A stretch of DNA of 64,000 nt, taken from contig NZ_SMBU01000018.1 in the NCBI RefSeq assembly GCF_004342485.1, positions 34,243 to 98,242 of the forward strand. Reading direction: 5' to 3'. Under the pieces are notes generated by a model. That model ran no database searches. It was given only the letters and a program-made list of their open reading frames with translations, and had not been told where the DNA came from. Shown one piece after another: positions 19,590 to 27,937 of this stretch (position 1 is its first letter; the number at the start of each line of letters is the position of its first letter). Origin of the DNA: Roseateles saccharophilus (GTDB taxonomy: Bacteria; Pseudomonadota; Gammaproteobacteria; Burkholderiales; Burkholderiaceae_C). A program made the position numbers and the translations under genes.

Positions 19590-20533
19590 GCTTTCACCTG
19601 TATGAGGGCGTCGGCGACGCGGATGGGGTGTGGAATGAGACCGAGCTCGGCGAAGGCGTCGGCCACTTGCTGCTGCTCCTTGACCAGGGCCGCTGTCAGC
19701 GGCCCGACCGGCGCCGCACCGCGGCGTTCGACCATGCGCAGCACGGTGGCCAGCGGCAGGCCGGCAAAGTCGGCATAGCGCTGGGCTGCATCGCGGCGGT
19801 CGGCCTGCACGCGGGCGTCGGTGTCGGTCAGGGCCTGGAAGAGGGTCCTCACGAGGGCCGGCTGTTGGCTCAGCGTGCGCGAGGCGAGATAGAAGGTGTT
19901 GTTGTTCGTCAGGCCGCGGCTGGTGGCCAGGGCACGCAGCTCGCCGCTGATTTCCGCAGCCGCGAAATAGGGGTCCCACACGGCCCAGGCATCCACCGAG
20001 CCGCGCTCGAAGGCGGCGCGCGCATCGGCCGGCGCGAGGTGGACGGGCTGGATGTCGGTCCAGGCCAGGCCCACGCGCTTCACGGCCTGCACCGTCAGGA
20101 AATGAGCGCTGCTGCCCTTCTGCAAGGCGATGCGCCGACCCTTGATGTCGGCGAGCTTCCTCAGCGGTGAGTCGGGCTTGACCAGCAGGGCCGAGCTGTC
20201 GGGCTTGGGCGGCTCGGCACCGACGTAGACGATGTCCTTGCCGGCGGCCTGGGCGAACACGGGCGGCGCGTCGCCGGTGGCGCCGAGGTCCACGCTGCCC
20301 AGGGCCAACGCCTCCAGCAGCTGTGGGCCGGCGGGGAACTCGGTCCATTGCAGCTTGGTGCCGGGCAGGCGCTGCTCCAGCAGGCCGTAGCTTTTGAGCA
20401 GCGCGAGGTTGAGCGATCCCTTCTGGAAGCCGATGCGAAGCTGGGACGGCGAGTCGGCCTTGGCTCGCGTCCAGACCGAGGCCGTCGTCGCCAGGATGGC
20501 CACCGCCGCACGGCGGGTCGTTGACGTGCTCAC
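19586..20533 (-). CDS. ssuA: Sulfonate-binding protein SsuA, second copy
   Basis: 315 residues starting at GTG 20533, which overlaps the stop of the upstream paralogue. Export signal at about 7-28. SsuA/TauA family pattern: [19 protein letters not shown], the [15 protein letters not shown] helix, [20 protein letters not shown], and [20 protein letters not shown]. It binds alkanesulfonates in the periplasm and delivers them to SsuC. It is closely similar to, but clearly diverged from, the gene just upstream (for example [11 protein letters not shown] against [11 protein letters not shown]), so the pair probably extends the substrate range. Confidence 0.92.
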   Translation of the reverse strand: MSTSTTRRAAVAILATTASVWTRAKADSPSQLRIGFQKGSLNLALLKSYGLLEQRLPGTKLQWTEFPAGPQLLEALALGSVDLGATGDAPPVFAQAAGKDIVYVGAEPPKPDSSALLVKPDSPLRKLADIKGRRIALQKGSSAHFLTVQAVKRVGLAWTDIQPVHLAPADARAAFERGSVDAWAVWDPYFAAAEISGELRALATSRGLTNNNTFYLASRTLSQQPALVRTLFQALTDTDARVQADRRDAAQRYADFAGLPLATVLRMVERRGAAPVGPLTAALVKEQQQVADAFAELGLIPHPIRVADALIQVKA

Positions 20534-21492
20534 CGGGCGGCCTCCGCGACACTCGCACCGCCCGGCAGCGCATCGGCCACGCGGATGGGCTTGGGGATGA
20601 GGCCGAGTGCATGGAAGGCGTCGGCGATCTTCTGCTGTTCGGCAGCGACGGCCGCGGTCAGCGGCTTCACGCCGAACGGGTAGCGCGTCAGGCTCTTCTC
20701 GACGACCTCGGGCTCCAGCCCCTGCAGGGGTGCGATGACGGCGGCCGCGGCCCGGGTGTTGGCCTTGAGGTAGGCTGCCTGGGCCTGGCTGTCGTCGAAC
20801 AGGGCCTGGATGACCTTGGGGTTGTGCTGGGCATAGCCGCGTTCGGCCAGGTAGTAGGCGTAGTTGTTGACGACGCCGCGGCCGTCCAGCAGCACGCGTG
20901 CACCGCTTTGCTTCTCGACGGCGGCGAGGAAGGGGTCCCAGATCACCCAGGCGTCCACGGCACCGCGCTCGAAGGCCGCACGCGCGTCGGCCGGCGGCAG
21001 GAAGACGGGCTGGATGTCCGAGTACTTCAGGCCATGTTTCTCCAATGCCTTGACGAGCAGATAGTGCACATTGCTGCCCTTGTTCAGCGCGATCTTCCGG
21101 CCCTTGAGGTCGGCGAGCGACCTGATGGCCGAGTCCTTGGGCACGACGATGGCTTCGGCCTCGGGAGCGGCAGGGTCGAAGCCGATGTAGACGAAGCTGG
21201 CGCCGGCGGCCTGCGCAAAGATGGGCGGTGCCTCGCCGACGAAGCCGACGTCGACGGCGCCAACGTTCAGGCCTTCGAGCAGTTGCGGGCCGGCGGGGAA
21301 CTCCACCCATTTCACGGCGACGCCGAGGGGTGCGAGCCGTTTCTCCAGCGAGCCGCTGGACTTCTGCAGCGTCAGCAGGCTGGCGGATTTCTGGAAGCCG
21401 ACGCGCAGCGTGTTGGTTTGGGCGCCGGCGTGGAGGCTGAAGGCCGCCAGCAAGGGCAGGGCAGTCCAGCGCAGTAGTGAGCGGAAGAGCAT
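20530..21492 (-). CDS. ssuA: Sulfonate-binding protein SsuA, first copy
   Basis: 320 residues from ATG 21492, giving a normal signal peptide ([19 protein letters not shown], cleavage near HAGAQ). Same domain pattern as its neighbour: [73 protein letters not shown] further ATG nine codons upstream lies inside a strong hairpin and would spoil the signal peptide, so it was not used. The hairpin plus T-run ends about 10 nt before this start, which suggests that expression of the transporter and ssuD is controlled by attenuation. Confidence 0.92.
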   Translation of the reverse strand: MLFRSLLRWTALPLLAAFSLHAGAQTNTLRVGFQKSASLLTLQKSSGSLEKRLAPLGVAVKWVEFPAGPQLLEGLNVGAVDVGFVGEAPPIFAQAAGASFVYIGFDPAAPEAEAIVVPKDSAIRSLADLKGRKIALNKGSNVHYLLVKALEKHGLKYSDIQPVFLPPADARAAFERGAVDAWVIWDPFLAAVEKQSGARVLLDGRGVVNNYAYYLAERGYAQHNPKVIQALFDDSQAQAAYLKANTRAAAAVIAPLQGLEPEVVEKSLTRYPFGVKPLTAAVAAEQQKIADAFHALGLIPKPIRVADALPGGASVAEAAR

Positions 21493-21502
21493 GGCGGTGT
21501 CC

Positions 21503-21571
21503 AAAAAAGATCCCGGCACTCGGGCGCACCCGATCAGCGTCCGAGCGCCGGGATGAAGTCGCCGATCCCGG
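21503..21571 (-). promoter_or_regulatory. Terminator-like hairpin with competing stem in the ssuA leader
   Basis: Reading the - strand, the arms 21547-21554 (ATCCCGGC) and 21510-21517 (GCCGGGAT) pair perfectly. After one mismatch a second 5-bp block (CTCGG/CCGAG) extends the stem, and six T (21503-21508) follow at once: an intrinsic-terminator shape ending about 10 nt before the ssuA ATG. Upstream, CCGGGAT (21565-21571) can pair with the same ATCCCGG, excluding the terminator. A 7-bp long-range match (CACCCGA at 21572-21578 with TCGGGTG at 21527-21533) is also possible. This is the architecture of an attenuator; alternatively it only terminates ssuE. Confidence 0.6.
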
Positions 21572-21616
21572 TCGGGTGGCGAGGAGACAAGCGGTGGTGA
21601 ATCTGGGGTGGGGGCG

Positions 21617-22168
21617 TCAACAGCTCAGTGCGGGTTCGGGACGGGCCCGCATTCGAGGCAGCAGCGGAGCGAGCGCACGGTCCAGCCGCGCAATCAGGTC
21701 GGGCTCGGGCACGAAGCCACCGGCATCGTGACGGCGTAGTTGAGCGTCAGTGGCGAAAACGCCGTCCAGCACATGGCGGGCCCCCAAGGCCGACAGCACG
21801 GGTTTGAGGGCGTAGTCAAGCGCCAGGAAATGGGCGGGGCTACCGCCGGTGGCCAGCGGCAGCACCAGCTTCCCGCGCAGCGCATCGGGCGACAGCAGAT
21901 CCAGGAAGACCTTGAGCAGCCCGCTGTAGGCGGCCTTGTAGATGGGCGTGCCGACGATGACGAGGTCGGCGCTTTCGACGGCGCGCACGGCGGCGGCGAT
22001 GGCCGACTCCTGCACGTCGGCGGCCAGCAGGGCGGCGGCGGGCAACTGGCGCACGAGGATGTCGTCGTGCCGTGTGCTCCGGCCTTCCAGCCGCGTCAGT
22101 GCGAACTGCGTGAGCCAGGCCGAGCGCGAACGTTCGCTGGGGCTGGCGGAGAGGCTGGTGATGTGCAT
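21617..22168 (-). CDS. ssuE: NAD(P)H-dependent FMN reductase SsuE
   Basis: 183 residues from ATG 22168 (MHITSLSASPSERSRS, the flavin-phosphate-binding loop). Flavodoxin-like fold with the landmarks IVGTPIYKAAYSGLLKVFLDLL and LPLATGGSPAHFLALDYALKP, typical of SsuE. It supplies FMNH2 to the SsuD monooxygenase. It is the first gene of the sulfonate cluster and is separated from ssuA by a 124-nt leader containing the hairpin described there, so its expression may be partly independent. Confidence 0.94.
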   Translation of the reverse strand: MHITSLSASPSERSRSAWLTQFALTRLEGRSTRHDDILVRQLPAAALLAADVQESAIAAAVRAVESADLVIVGTPIYKAAYSGLLKVFLDLLSPDALRGKLVLPLATGGSPAHFLALDYALKPVLSALGARHVLDGVFATDAQLRRHDAGGFVPEPDLIARLDRALAPLLPRMRARPEPALSC

Positions 22169-22241
22169 GGCGGCCTTGTGCTGACAGGCCTGCACGATAG
22201 GGAAGCGCCCCGGCGCGCGGAACGAAGGAAAGCGGCGATGC

Positions 22242-23324
22242 TTATGCGCTGCCTGTTGCCGGTCCGCGCAGCGGGCGCGACAGCAGTGCCCCCACGCCCC
22301 AGAGCCCGGCGGCCAGCGCGGCGCCGGCGGCGAGGTTGGCCAGGGGCCCGAGTGCGTCGGCCCAGCTCAGCCAGGCGCCGCAGCCGGCGGCCATCGCGAT
22401 GAAGAGCAGGACGGCGGCGCGGCGGGCCCAGCGCGGTGCGGGTGGATCGAAGCGTGGCCGGGCCAGCCTGACCTCGGGCAGGTCGCCGGCCAGGGCCGCG
22501 CCGGGCGGCATCCAGCCGGGCGACTTGAAGATCACGCGCAGCTTGTCGGCCAAGCGCGACGTGGCCTGCATGCGCCGCCAGATCTCGGCATAGAACTGGC
22601 CCACGGCCCACAGCGGGTTCCAGCTCGCCAGCGGCTTCACGGTGCCGTAGACGCAGGGCTCGGTCTCGGGCGTGAAGCTGCCGAATAGCCGGTCCCACAG
22701 CACCAGGATGGCGCCGTAGTTGCGGTCCAGGTAGCCGGGGTTCACCGCGTGGTGCACGCGGTGGTTGGAGGGCGTCGAGAACACGCGGTCCAGCCAGCCC
22801 AGGCGGCCGATGTGCTCGGTGTGGATCCAGAACTGGTAGAGCAGCACGACCATGCCGGCCGCCGCGAACTGGCCGGTCGGCACGCCGAGCAGCGCCATGG
22901 GCAGGAAAAAGGGCGCGCCCATCACCGAGTAGAAGCTTTCCTGGCGCAGCGCGGTGCTGAGGTTGAAATGCTCGCTCTGGTGGTGCACGGCATGCGCGGC
23001 CCAGAACAGCGCGCTCTCGTGGCTGACGCGGTGCAGCCAGTAGTCGCAGAAGTCGTACATCAGCACGGCCAGCACCCAGCTCAGCGCGCCATGCCAGAGC
23101 GCCGGCGAGACCAGGGCCAGGCGCGCATGCACGGCGGCGTAGAGGCCGGTCTGCGCCATTGGCGTGAGCAGGGCCACGCCCTGGCTCAGCAGGCCCTGGC
23201 TGAGGCTGTTGAGCGTGTCGGCCAGGCTGTAGTTGTCACGGCCACGCCAGTGCCCCCATGCCCATTCCGCGGCCATGCAGAGCAGGAACACGGGCAGGGC
23301 GTAGAACAGCAGGGTCTCGGCCAT
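22242..23324 (-). CDS. Sterol desaturase / fatty acid hydroxylase family membrane protein
   Basis: 360 residues with about six to seven hydrophobic helices. The diiron histidine boxes of this superfamily are visible: HRVSHE, HAVHHQSEHFN, a further HTEHIG, and HRVHHAVNPGYLDRNYG followed by LWDRLFGSF. Such proteins hydroxylate or desaturate lipid chains in the membrane using O2. The C-terminal extra helices (about 300-355) go beyond the catalytic core. Substrate unknown: candidates are hopanoid, carotenoid or lipid A/ornithine-lipid chains. It is not obviously linked to neighbours. Confidence 0.87.
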   Translation of the reverse strand: MAETLLFYALPVFLLCMAAEWAWGHWRGRDNYSLADTLNSLSQGLLSQGVALLTPMAQTGLYAAVHARLALVSPALWHGALSWVLAVLMYDFCDYWLHRVSHESALFWAAHAVHHQSEHFNLSTALRQESFYSVMGAPFFLPMALLGVPTGQFAAAGMVVLLYQFWIHTEHIGRLGWLDRVFSTPSNHRVHHAVNPGYLDRNYGAILVLWDRLFGSFTPETEPCVYGTVKPLASWNPLWAVGQFYAEIWRRMQATSRLADKLRVIFKSPGWMPPGAALAGDLPEVRLARPRFDPPAPRWARRAAVLLFIAMAAGCGAWLSWADALGPLANLAAGAALAAGLWGVGALLSRPLRGPATGSA

Positions 23325-23404
23325 GTCAGAGACTCATCCCGTGGAACCTTGGGTGTTGCGGGCCGAGCGCCGGGCCGCCCCAAGCCGGCCCGCGCTGGCG
23401 ATGT

Positions 23405-23448
23405 GCTTGGCGGTCGAGCCGCCAAGCATCGCCGTCCCCGCGGGGGAC
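23405..23448. repeat. Intergenic double GC hairpin
   Basis: In the 178-nt gap between the desaturase and MipA-type genes are two close dyads: GCTTGGCGG (23405-23413) with CCGCCAAGC (23419-23427), a perfect 9-bp stem with a 5-nt loop, and GTCCCC (23434-23439) with GGGGAC (23443-23448). Neither is followed by a T-run on the - strand, so they are not a textbook intrinsic terminator for the gene upstream. They resemble the short GC-rich hairpin repeats scattered in Burkholderiales intergenic DNA. Confidence 0.45.
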
Positions 23449-23502
23449 CGACTGGGATTGCCCGCGTTCAGCGCGGCAAGACCGGGCGAGGGGCCTCATT
23501 TT

Positions 23503-24324
23503 TTAGAATTGATGCCAGACGCTGACGATGAACGAAGGCTGGTCGCGGCTGTAGGTCAGCGGGGAGTTCGCGGCCTGGCCGACGAGGCGGGTGTGCAGCC
23601 ATTGCCCGTTGACGGACCAGTTATTGGAGAACTTGTGCTCTGCGCTGAGCGCCATGCTCCAGTCCAGCCAGCCGCTGTGCGGGCGGAACGTGGGCAAGCC
23701 GCTGGCGGCGGCCTCGGCCGGGCCGACGCCGAAGGTGCCGCGCAGATGCGCCGCGTTGGCGTAGGTGGCGGACAGGCTGATCGCCAGCAGCTCGCTGCCG
23801 ATGGGGATGCCGCTGGTGGCGCCCAACTCGAGCTGGCCGCCGTTGCGATGGCGGCCGCTGCCCCATGACAGGCCGGACTGCAGCAGCAGCTCGGGCATGA
23901 CCTGGTTGTTGGCGAACAGCTGCGTGATCAGCCGCGAGCCCAGGCTTTGCACGCCCGGCGGCGATTCGCGCCGCGAGCGGCCCGATTGCGGCCACAGCCG
24001 CGCGCCGAACTGCCATTGCCTGGCGGCCTCGCCTTCCAGCAGCTTGGGCGCGAGGTTCCAGCCCAGGCCGGTGTCGGTGGCGACGAAGACGCCGCTTGGC
24101 GACTCGTAGTCCAGCGCCGGCAGCAGCGAATAGCGCTCGTGCGCGCTGCCCGGCGCGCGTGGCCAGCCGCGCCAGGACATGCCGGCCGACCAGGTGGCCT
24201 CGGCGGGCGGCGCGTCCAGCAGCAGCAGCGTGCCGCCGGCCCATGCCTGCGGCGCCGCGCCGGCCAGGGCTAGGCAAAGCAGAGGGATCGGGGAAGGGCA
24301 GCGGACGCGCAAGAAAACAGCCAT
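23503..24324 (-). CDS. MipA/OmpV-family outer membrane protein
   Basis: 273 residues with a Sec signal (about 12-30, ending APQAWA). The mature chain alternates aromatic and polar residues as in an outer-membrane barrel and ends in the typical ...SVWHQF with a terminal Phe. The family pattern is recognisable: LLPALDYESPSGVFVATDTGLGWNL-like strands, an Arg/Gly-rich turn, and PSFIVSVWHQF. MipA homologues are thought to link murein hydrolases to synthases, but many family members are simply unassigned porin-like proteins. It starts 18 nt downstream (in transcription) of the tRNA-Arg gene's 3' end. Confidence 0.82.
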   Translation of the reverse strand: MAVFLRVRCPSPIPLLCLALAGAAPQAWAGGTLLLLDAPPAEATWSAGMSWRGWPRAPGSAHERYSLLPALDYESPSGVFVATDTGLGWNLAPKLLEGEAARQWQFGARLWPQSGRSRRESPPGVQSLGSRLITQLFANNQVMPELLLQSGLSWGSGRHRNGGQLELGATSGIPIGSELLAISLSATYANAAHLRGTFGVGPAEAAASGLPTFRPHSGWLDWSMALSAEHKFSNNWSVNGQWLHTRLVGQAANSPLTYSRDQPSFIVSVWHQF

Positions 24325-24341
24325 GGAGCAGCAGGTGATGC

Positions 24342-24416
24342 TGGTCCCTCCGACAGGAATCGAACCTGTATCTGCCGCTTAGGAGGCGGCCGTTCTATCC
24401 ATTGAACTACGGAGAG
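24342..24416 (-). tRNA. tRNA-Arg(CCU)
   Basis: 75 nt including an encoded CCA. The acceptor arms CTCTCCG and CGGAGGG pair over 7 bp (one G-T). D arm GTTC/GAAC; anticodon stem GCCGC/GCGGC around the loop CTCCTAA, whose middle triplet CCT reads AGG (Arg); T arm ACAGG-TTCGATT-CCTGT; discriminator A before CCA. No interruption or duplicated 3' end is seen nearby, so no element is integrated here within the window. Confidence 0.97.
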
Positions 24417-24458
24417 CCCTCGGCCCGGGGCCGCGAAGGCGCGGATTCTCGCACGGGC

Positions 24459-26492
24459 TCAGCCGCCATTTGGCGCGGCGGCGCGGGCGCGCCAGAAGGC
24501 GGTGTCGAAGAGCTGGTGGGCGCCGCTGCGCTCGTTGACGAGCCAGAACTGCGCGCCATCGGGACTGATCTCGACGACCTCGCCCACGTGCCGGCCCGCC
24601 TGCACCCGCCGGCCCAGGGCCACGGCCGGGAAGCCAGGCTGAGCGGCCAGCTCCAGCAGCGCCATCACGGGCCGCGTGTCGCCGGCCAGGCGCAGCCGCT
24701 GCACCAGCGGCGCGAGCAACGGGTTGACGCGGTCGAGCGGCGACAGGAAGGCGATCAGCTTGGCCTGGGCGCGGCTCATCGCGACATTGACGAGGCGGCG
24801 CGCCTCCTCGGTTTGCAGGAAGGGCTGGGCGCCGTCGGTCGGATCGAAGAACACCACCGGCGCCTCGCTGCCCTGGGCGCGGTGCACGGTGCTGACCCTG
24901 ACCCGCTCGCCCAGGCCGCGCGCGGCCAGGCAGCGGCGGATCAGCGCGCGCTGGGCGCGGAAGGGCGTCAGCACGATGAGTTCGTCGGTGCGCCAGTCGC
25001 CGCTGTCGAGTGCGGCCGCGACCTGGGCCGCGATGGCCTCGGCCGATTCGCGCCGCACCGGCCCGCGTTCGGCGGCCACCCACTGGCCGTCGCTCGCCAC
25101 CTCGTGCACATGCAGATGGCCGTCGGCCGGCCAGGGGCCGAGGGCGCGGCGGCGCGCGGCCTGCCAGTCGGCCGAGGCGAGGGCATCGTCGGCCACGCGC
25201 AGCGCACCGTCGTAGAAGAGATGGCTGACGCAGTCGCTGATGGGCGGCGCCATGCGCGACTGCTCGTCCAGCAGGGCCACCATGTCGCCGCGCGGCGGCA
25301 TACGCGAGAACGGCGAGCGGCCGAGCCAGCGCTGCGCCAGCCGGTCGCTGCTGCGCAGCACCGGCGAGAGCTGCTGCGGGTCGCCCGCGAACAAGTGGGC
25401 GCGGCCCAGCGGCATCAGCACCAGGGCCTGGGCCAGGCTGACCTGGCTGGCCTCGTCGAACACGACGAGATCGAAGGGCGGCCCGCCCTCAGGCCCGTCT
25501 CCAGGCGCGAGGCTGCGCAGCGTCTTCAGCGTGAAGCAGGCGCGCGAGGCCGTCATGCTGACCAGGCGACAGCGGCGCAGCACCAGCAGCGATGCGGCGC
25601 GCAGCTCCTGGCGCAGCGCGGCGACGCGGTCGGCCCAGGCCTTGAGGGCCACCGCGTCGCGGCCGGCGGGGCGTTCGGCCTCGGCACGGGCAAGGCGGGC
25701 GACGAGGCCGGCATCGCGCGCCGGCAGCAGGTGCTCGCGGCCGGCGTAGGCGGCGGCGTCCACCCGCGTGCCCAGGCGCTGCACGCCATCGCGCCAGCGC
25801 TCGCGCCGGCCCTTGTGCAAGGCCTTGTCCACGGCCAGCGTGGCCAGGTCCACCGCATGGTTGGTCGTCGACAGCAGCAGCACGCGGGCGTCCGGCCGGC
25901 GGTCGAGGTACTCGGCCAGCAGCACGCCCAGCGTCGTCGTCTTGCCCGTGCCCGGTGGTCCCCACAGGTAGCCGCAGCGTTGCCGGACCAGGCCGAGCGC
26001 GCGGCGCTGGGCCGGGCGCAGCCAGCGAAAGGGCTCGCCCGTCAGCGCCGGCTCGTCGGGCATGGGCTCGCTCCTGCCCAGGCCGGGCTGCCGGGCCAGT
26101 GCCTGCTCGGCCCAGGGCGTGTCGTCCCAGGCATCGGCCAGGGCCTGTAGGAAGCGCTGCGGGTAGAGGCGGATCAGCTGCTCCGGCCCCGGCGGCGGAG
26201 CGCTGGCGTTCTGCAGCACGAGCTGGTCGTCCTCGGGCGCCACCATCAGCACGCTGGCGCCGCCCTTGGCCGGCGCGCCCCACCAGGCCGCCGCGCCTTC
26301 GAGGCTGTCGTCCAGCAGCGCCTGGGCCGAGGCCGCGCCGGGGCGCTGGCCCTCGGCATAGACATAGCCCGGTTCCAGCGTGATGCGCCAGAGCTCGCCC
26401 TCGCGCTCGCGGCGCAGCACGCGGAAGTCGTAGAACTCCGGCGTGGCGGCCAGCTCCGCGGCGATGGCGGCGCGCAGTTCGGCGAGGGGCAT
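24459..26492 (-). CDS. Superfamily I DNA/RNA helicase (AAA_11/AAA_12, DNA2/NAM7-like)
   Basis: 677 residues. Helicase motifs in order: Walker A GPPGTGKTTTLG (motif I), VFDEASQVSLAQAL (motif II, DEAS instead of DEAD), GDPQQLSPVL (motif III), a DEQSRMAPPISDCVSHLFYDGAL motif IV region, and the C-terminal lobe with VSTVHRAQGSEAPVVFFD (motif V) and NVAMSRAQAKLI (motif VI). The N terminus (about 1-140) is a family-specific domain without known function; the last 60 residues form a small beta-like tail. It belongs to the Upf1/IGHMBP2-like helicases; role in bacteria mostly unknown. It stands alone, divergent from the DUF4188-like gene. Confidence 0.92.
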   Translation of the reverse strand: MPLAELRAAIAAELAATPEFYDFRVLRREREGELWRITLEPGYVYAEGQRPGAASAQALLDDSLEGAAAWWGAPAKGGASVLMVAPEDDQLVLQNASAPPPGPEQLIRLYPQRFLQALADAWDDTPWAEQALARQPGLGRSEPMPDEPALTGEPFRWLRPAQRRALGLVRQRCGYLWGPPGTGKTTTLGVLLAEYLDRRPDARVLLLSTTNHAVDLATLAVDKALHKGRRERWRDGVQRLGTRVDAAAYAGREHLLPARDAGLVARLARAEAERPAGRDAVALKAWADRVAALRQELRAASLLVLRRCRLVSMTASRACFTLKTLRSLAPGDGPEGGPPFDLVVFDEASQVSLAQALVLMPLGRAHLFAGDPQQLSPVLRSSDRLAQRWLGRSPFSRMPPRGDMVALLDEQSRMAPPISDCVSHLFYDGALRVADDALASADWQAARRRALGPWPADGHLHVHEVASDGQWVAAERGPVRRESAEAIAAQVAAALDSGDWRTDELIVLTPFRAQRALIRRCLAARGLGERVRVSTVHRAQGSEAPVVFFDPTDGAQPFLQTEEARRLVNVAMSRAQAKLIAFLSPLDRVNPLLAPLVQRLRLAGDTRPVMALLELAAQPGFPAVALGRRVQAGRHVGEVVEISPDGAQFWLVNERSGAHQLFDTAFWRARAAAPNGG

Positions 26493-26589
26493 GGCGGGCG
26501 GCGCGGCGGGTGGCTGAAAGGGGCGCGACTGTAGCGCCTTGTCATCCCCAGCGGCTAAGCTGCAGCTCGGCTCAGCTCATGGGGTGCCC

Positions 26590-27066
26590 ATGATCTATCG
26601 CGACCGCCTGACCGCCCGGCTGGAGGGCGAGTTCGCCGTCTTCCTGATCGGCATGCGCATCAACCGCCCGTTGGCCGTGCATCGCTGGTGGCCCGTCGCG
26701 GCGGCCATGCCGCGCATGCTGCGCGAGCTCTATGCGCAGCCGCGGCTGGGCCTGCTGAGCCATGAGACCTGGTTCGCGCGCAACATCATCGTCGTGCAGT
26801 ACTGGCGCAGCATGGACGCGCTGCTGGCCTATGCCAAGGCCCGCGACTCCGCGCACCTGCCGGCCTGGCAGGCCTTCAACCGCGCGATCGGCACCGACGG
26901 CAGTGTCGGCATCTGGCACGAGACCTATGTGTCGGGGCCGGGGCGCTACGAGAACGTCTACGTGAACATGCCCGCCTTCGGCCTCGGCCGCGCGGGCAGG
27001 CTGGTGCCCGCGGCGTCGGGCCTGCAGTCCGCCGAGGGGCGGCTGCACGGCGACGGCCCGCGCTGA
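26590..27066 (+). CDS. DUF4188-type protein (monooxygenase-like fold)
   Basis: 158 residues from the ATG at 26590 (MIYRDRLTARLEGEFAVFLIGMRIN). Landmarks WWPVAAAMPRMLRELYAQP, LLSHETWFARNIIVVQYWRS and WHETYVSGPGRYENVYVNMP match the family described as DUF4188, a dimeric alpha/beta-barrel-like group often listed as monooxygenase-like. No cofactor site can be pointed to. In other genomes it often lies near small regulators, and here an ArsR gene follows after 65 nt, though with its own promoter. Confidence 0.8.
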   Translation: MIYRDRLTARLEGEFAVFLIGMRINRPLAVHRWWPVAAAMPRMLRELYAQPRLGLLSHETWFARNIIVVQYWRSMDALLAYAKARDSAHLPAWQAFNRAIGTDGSVGIWHETYVSGPGRYENVYVNMPAFGLGRAGRLVPAASGLQSAEGRLHGDGPR

Positions 27067-27094
27067 GCCGGCTGCGACGGCCCGATCTTTTCGC

Positions 27095-27137
27095 TTGACA
27101 GGCGGCGATCTGCGGACAAATACTAAACCAAATGGTT
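27095..27137 (+). promoter_or_regulatory. Promoter and dyad at the arsR-like start codon
   Basis: TTGACA (27095-27100) is a perfect -35. AATACT (27119-27124) lies 18 nt downstream as -10, placing the expected transcription start within a few bases of the ATG at 27132. No Shine-Dalgarno precedes that ATG, so a leaderless message is likely. The dyad AACCA-AA-TGGTT (27126-27137) contains the start codon and sits where an ArsR-type repressor could block its own promoter. Confidence 0.6.
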
Positions 27138-27575
27138 AATCAAAAAGACGCCCAGCTCGATCTCGTGTTCGCCGCGCTGTCCGACGCGACGCGGCGGCGC
27201 GTGCTGGAGCAGCTCGGCAGCGGCGGCGCCAGCGTCAGCGAGCTGGCCGCGCCGCACGGCATGTCGCTGCCGGGCTTCATGAAGCACCTCGCCGTACTGG
27301 AGGCCGCCGGCCTCATCGCACGGGCCAAGGAGGGGCGGGTCGTGCGCTGCGAGCTCGACGCCGCGCCCATGCAGGCCGCAGCGGCCTGGATCTCCCACTA
27401 CGAGCATTTCTGGGGCGAGCAGCTCGACGCGCTCGGCCGTTATCTGCACCACGAACAGGAAGTCACACCATGCAAGCAAGCCCACAGCAAGCCGCAGCCC
27501 AGGTCCGCTTCGACCGGCACTACCCGGTCGCCGTCGAAAAAGTCTGGCGCGCGTGGACCGACCCGCAGGCCTTGA
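27132..27575 (+). CDS. ArsR-family transcriptional regulator with unusual C-terminal extension
   Basis: 147 residues. Winged-helix domain at 8-95: FAALSDATRRRVLEQLGSGGASVSELAAPHGMSLPGFMKHLAVLEAAGLIARAKEGRVVRCELD, which is the subgroup that travels with SRPBCC proteins and lacks metal-binding cysteines (landmarks given in pieces). Relatives end near residue 108, about HHEQEVTP here. In this sequence the frame runs on for some 37 more residues of Ser/Lys/Arg-rich, uncharacteristic sequence, overlapping the next gene by 106 nt. Loss of an original stop codon or a frameshift is suspected. It probably represses itself and the two following genes. Confidence 0.85.
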   Translation: MVNQKDAQLDLVFAALSDATRRRVLEQLGSGGASVSELAAPHGMSLPGFMKHLAVLEAAGLIARAKEGRVVRCELDAAPMQAAAAWISHYEHFWGEQLDALGRYLHHEQEVTPCKQAHSKPQPRSASTGTTRSPSKKSGARGPTRRP

Positions 27576-27937
27576 GCCGCTGGTTCTTCGCCGGCCGGCC
27601 CGGTGCCGTCGTCGAGGCCGAGATCGACCTGCGCGTCGGCGGGCGCTACCGCATCCTGACGCGGCTGCCCGACGGCGAGACCCACGACGTCGGCGGCGAG
27701 TACCTGGAGGTGCTGCCACAGCGCCGCCTCGTCTTCAGCTGGGCCTGGCGCAGCACGCCCGAGCGGGTGTCGCGCGTGAGCCTGGATTTCGTCGCCGAAG
27801 ACGGCGGCACGGCGCTGCACTTCGTGCATGACCGCTTCTTCGACGACGAAGCCTGCGCCAACCACGAGTGCGGCTGGCGGCCCGCGATCGACAAGCTCGG
27901 CACGGTGCTGCTGCAACCCGACCTGCAGGAGGCATGA
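27470..27937 (+). CDS. SRPBCC/AHSA1-domain protein
   Basis: 155 residues. START/Bet v1-like ligand-binding fold of the activator-of-Hsp90-ATPase-homologue type: FDRHYPVAVEKVWRAWTDPQALSRWF, GGRYRILTRLPDGETHDVGGEYLEV and LVFSWAW are the landmark strands. The chain ends with a helix containing CANHECGWRPAIDKLG. Such proteins are usually paired with an ArsR regulator, as here; ligand unknown. The ATG has a good AGGAAG site 9-10 nt upstream, so this start is reliable even though it lies deep inside the arsR-like frame. Confidence 0.9.
   Translation: MQASPQQAAAQVRFDRHYPVAVEKVWRAWTDPQALSRWFFAGRPGAVVEAEIDLRVGGRYRILTRLPDGETHDVGGEYLEVLPQRRLVFSWAWRSTPERVSRVSLDFVAEDGGTALHFVHDRFFDDEACANHECGWRPAIDKLGTVLLQPDLQEA

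Noticed and set aside
21493..21519. Earlier ssuA start at 21519
   Set aside because: That ATG lies inside the terminator-like stem and would put MPGSFLDTA in front of the signal peptide.
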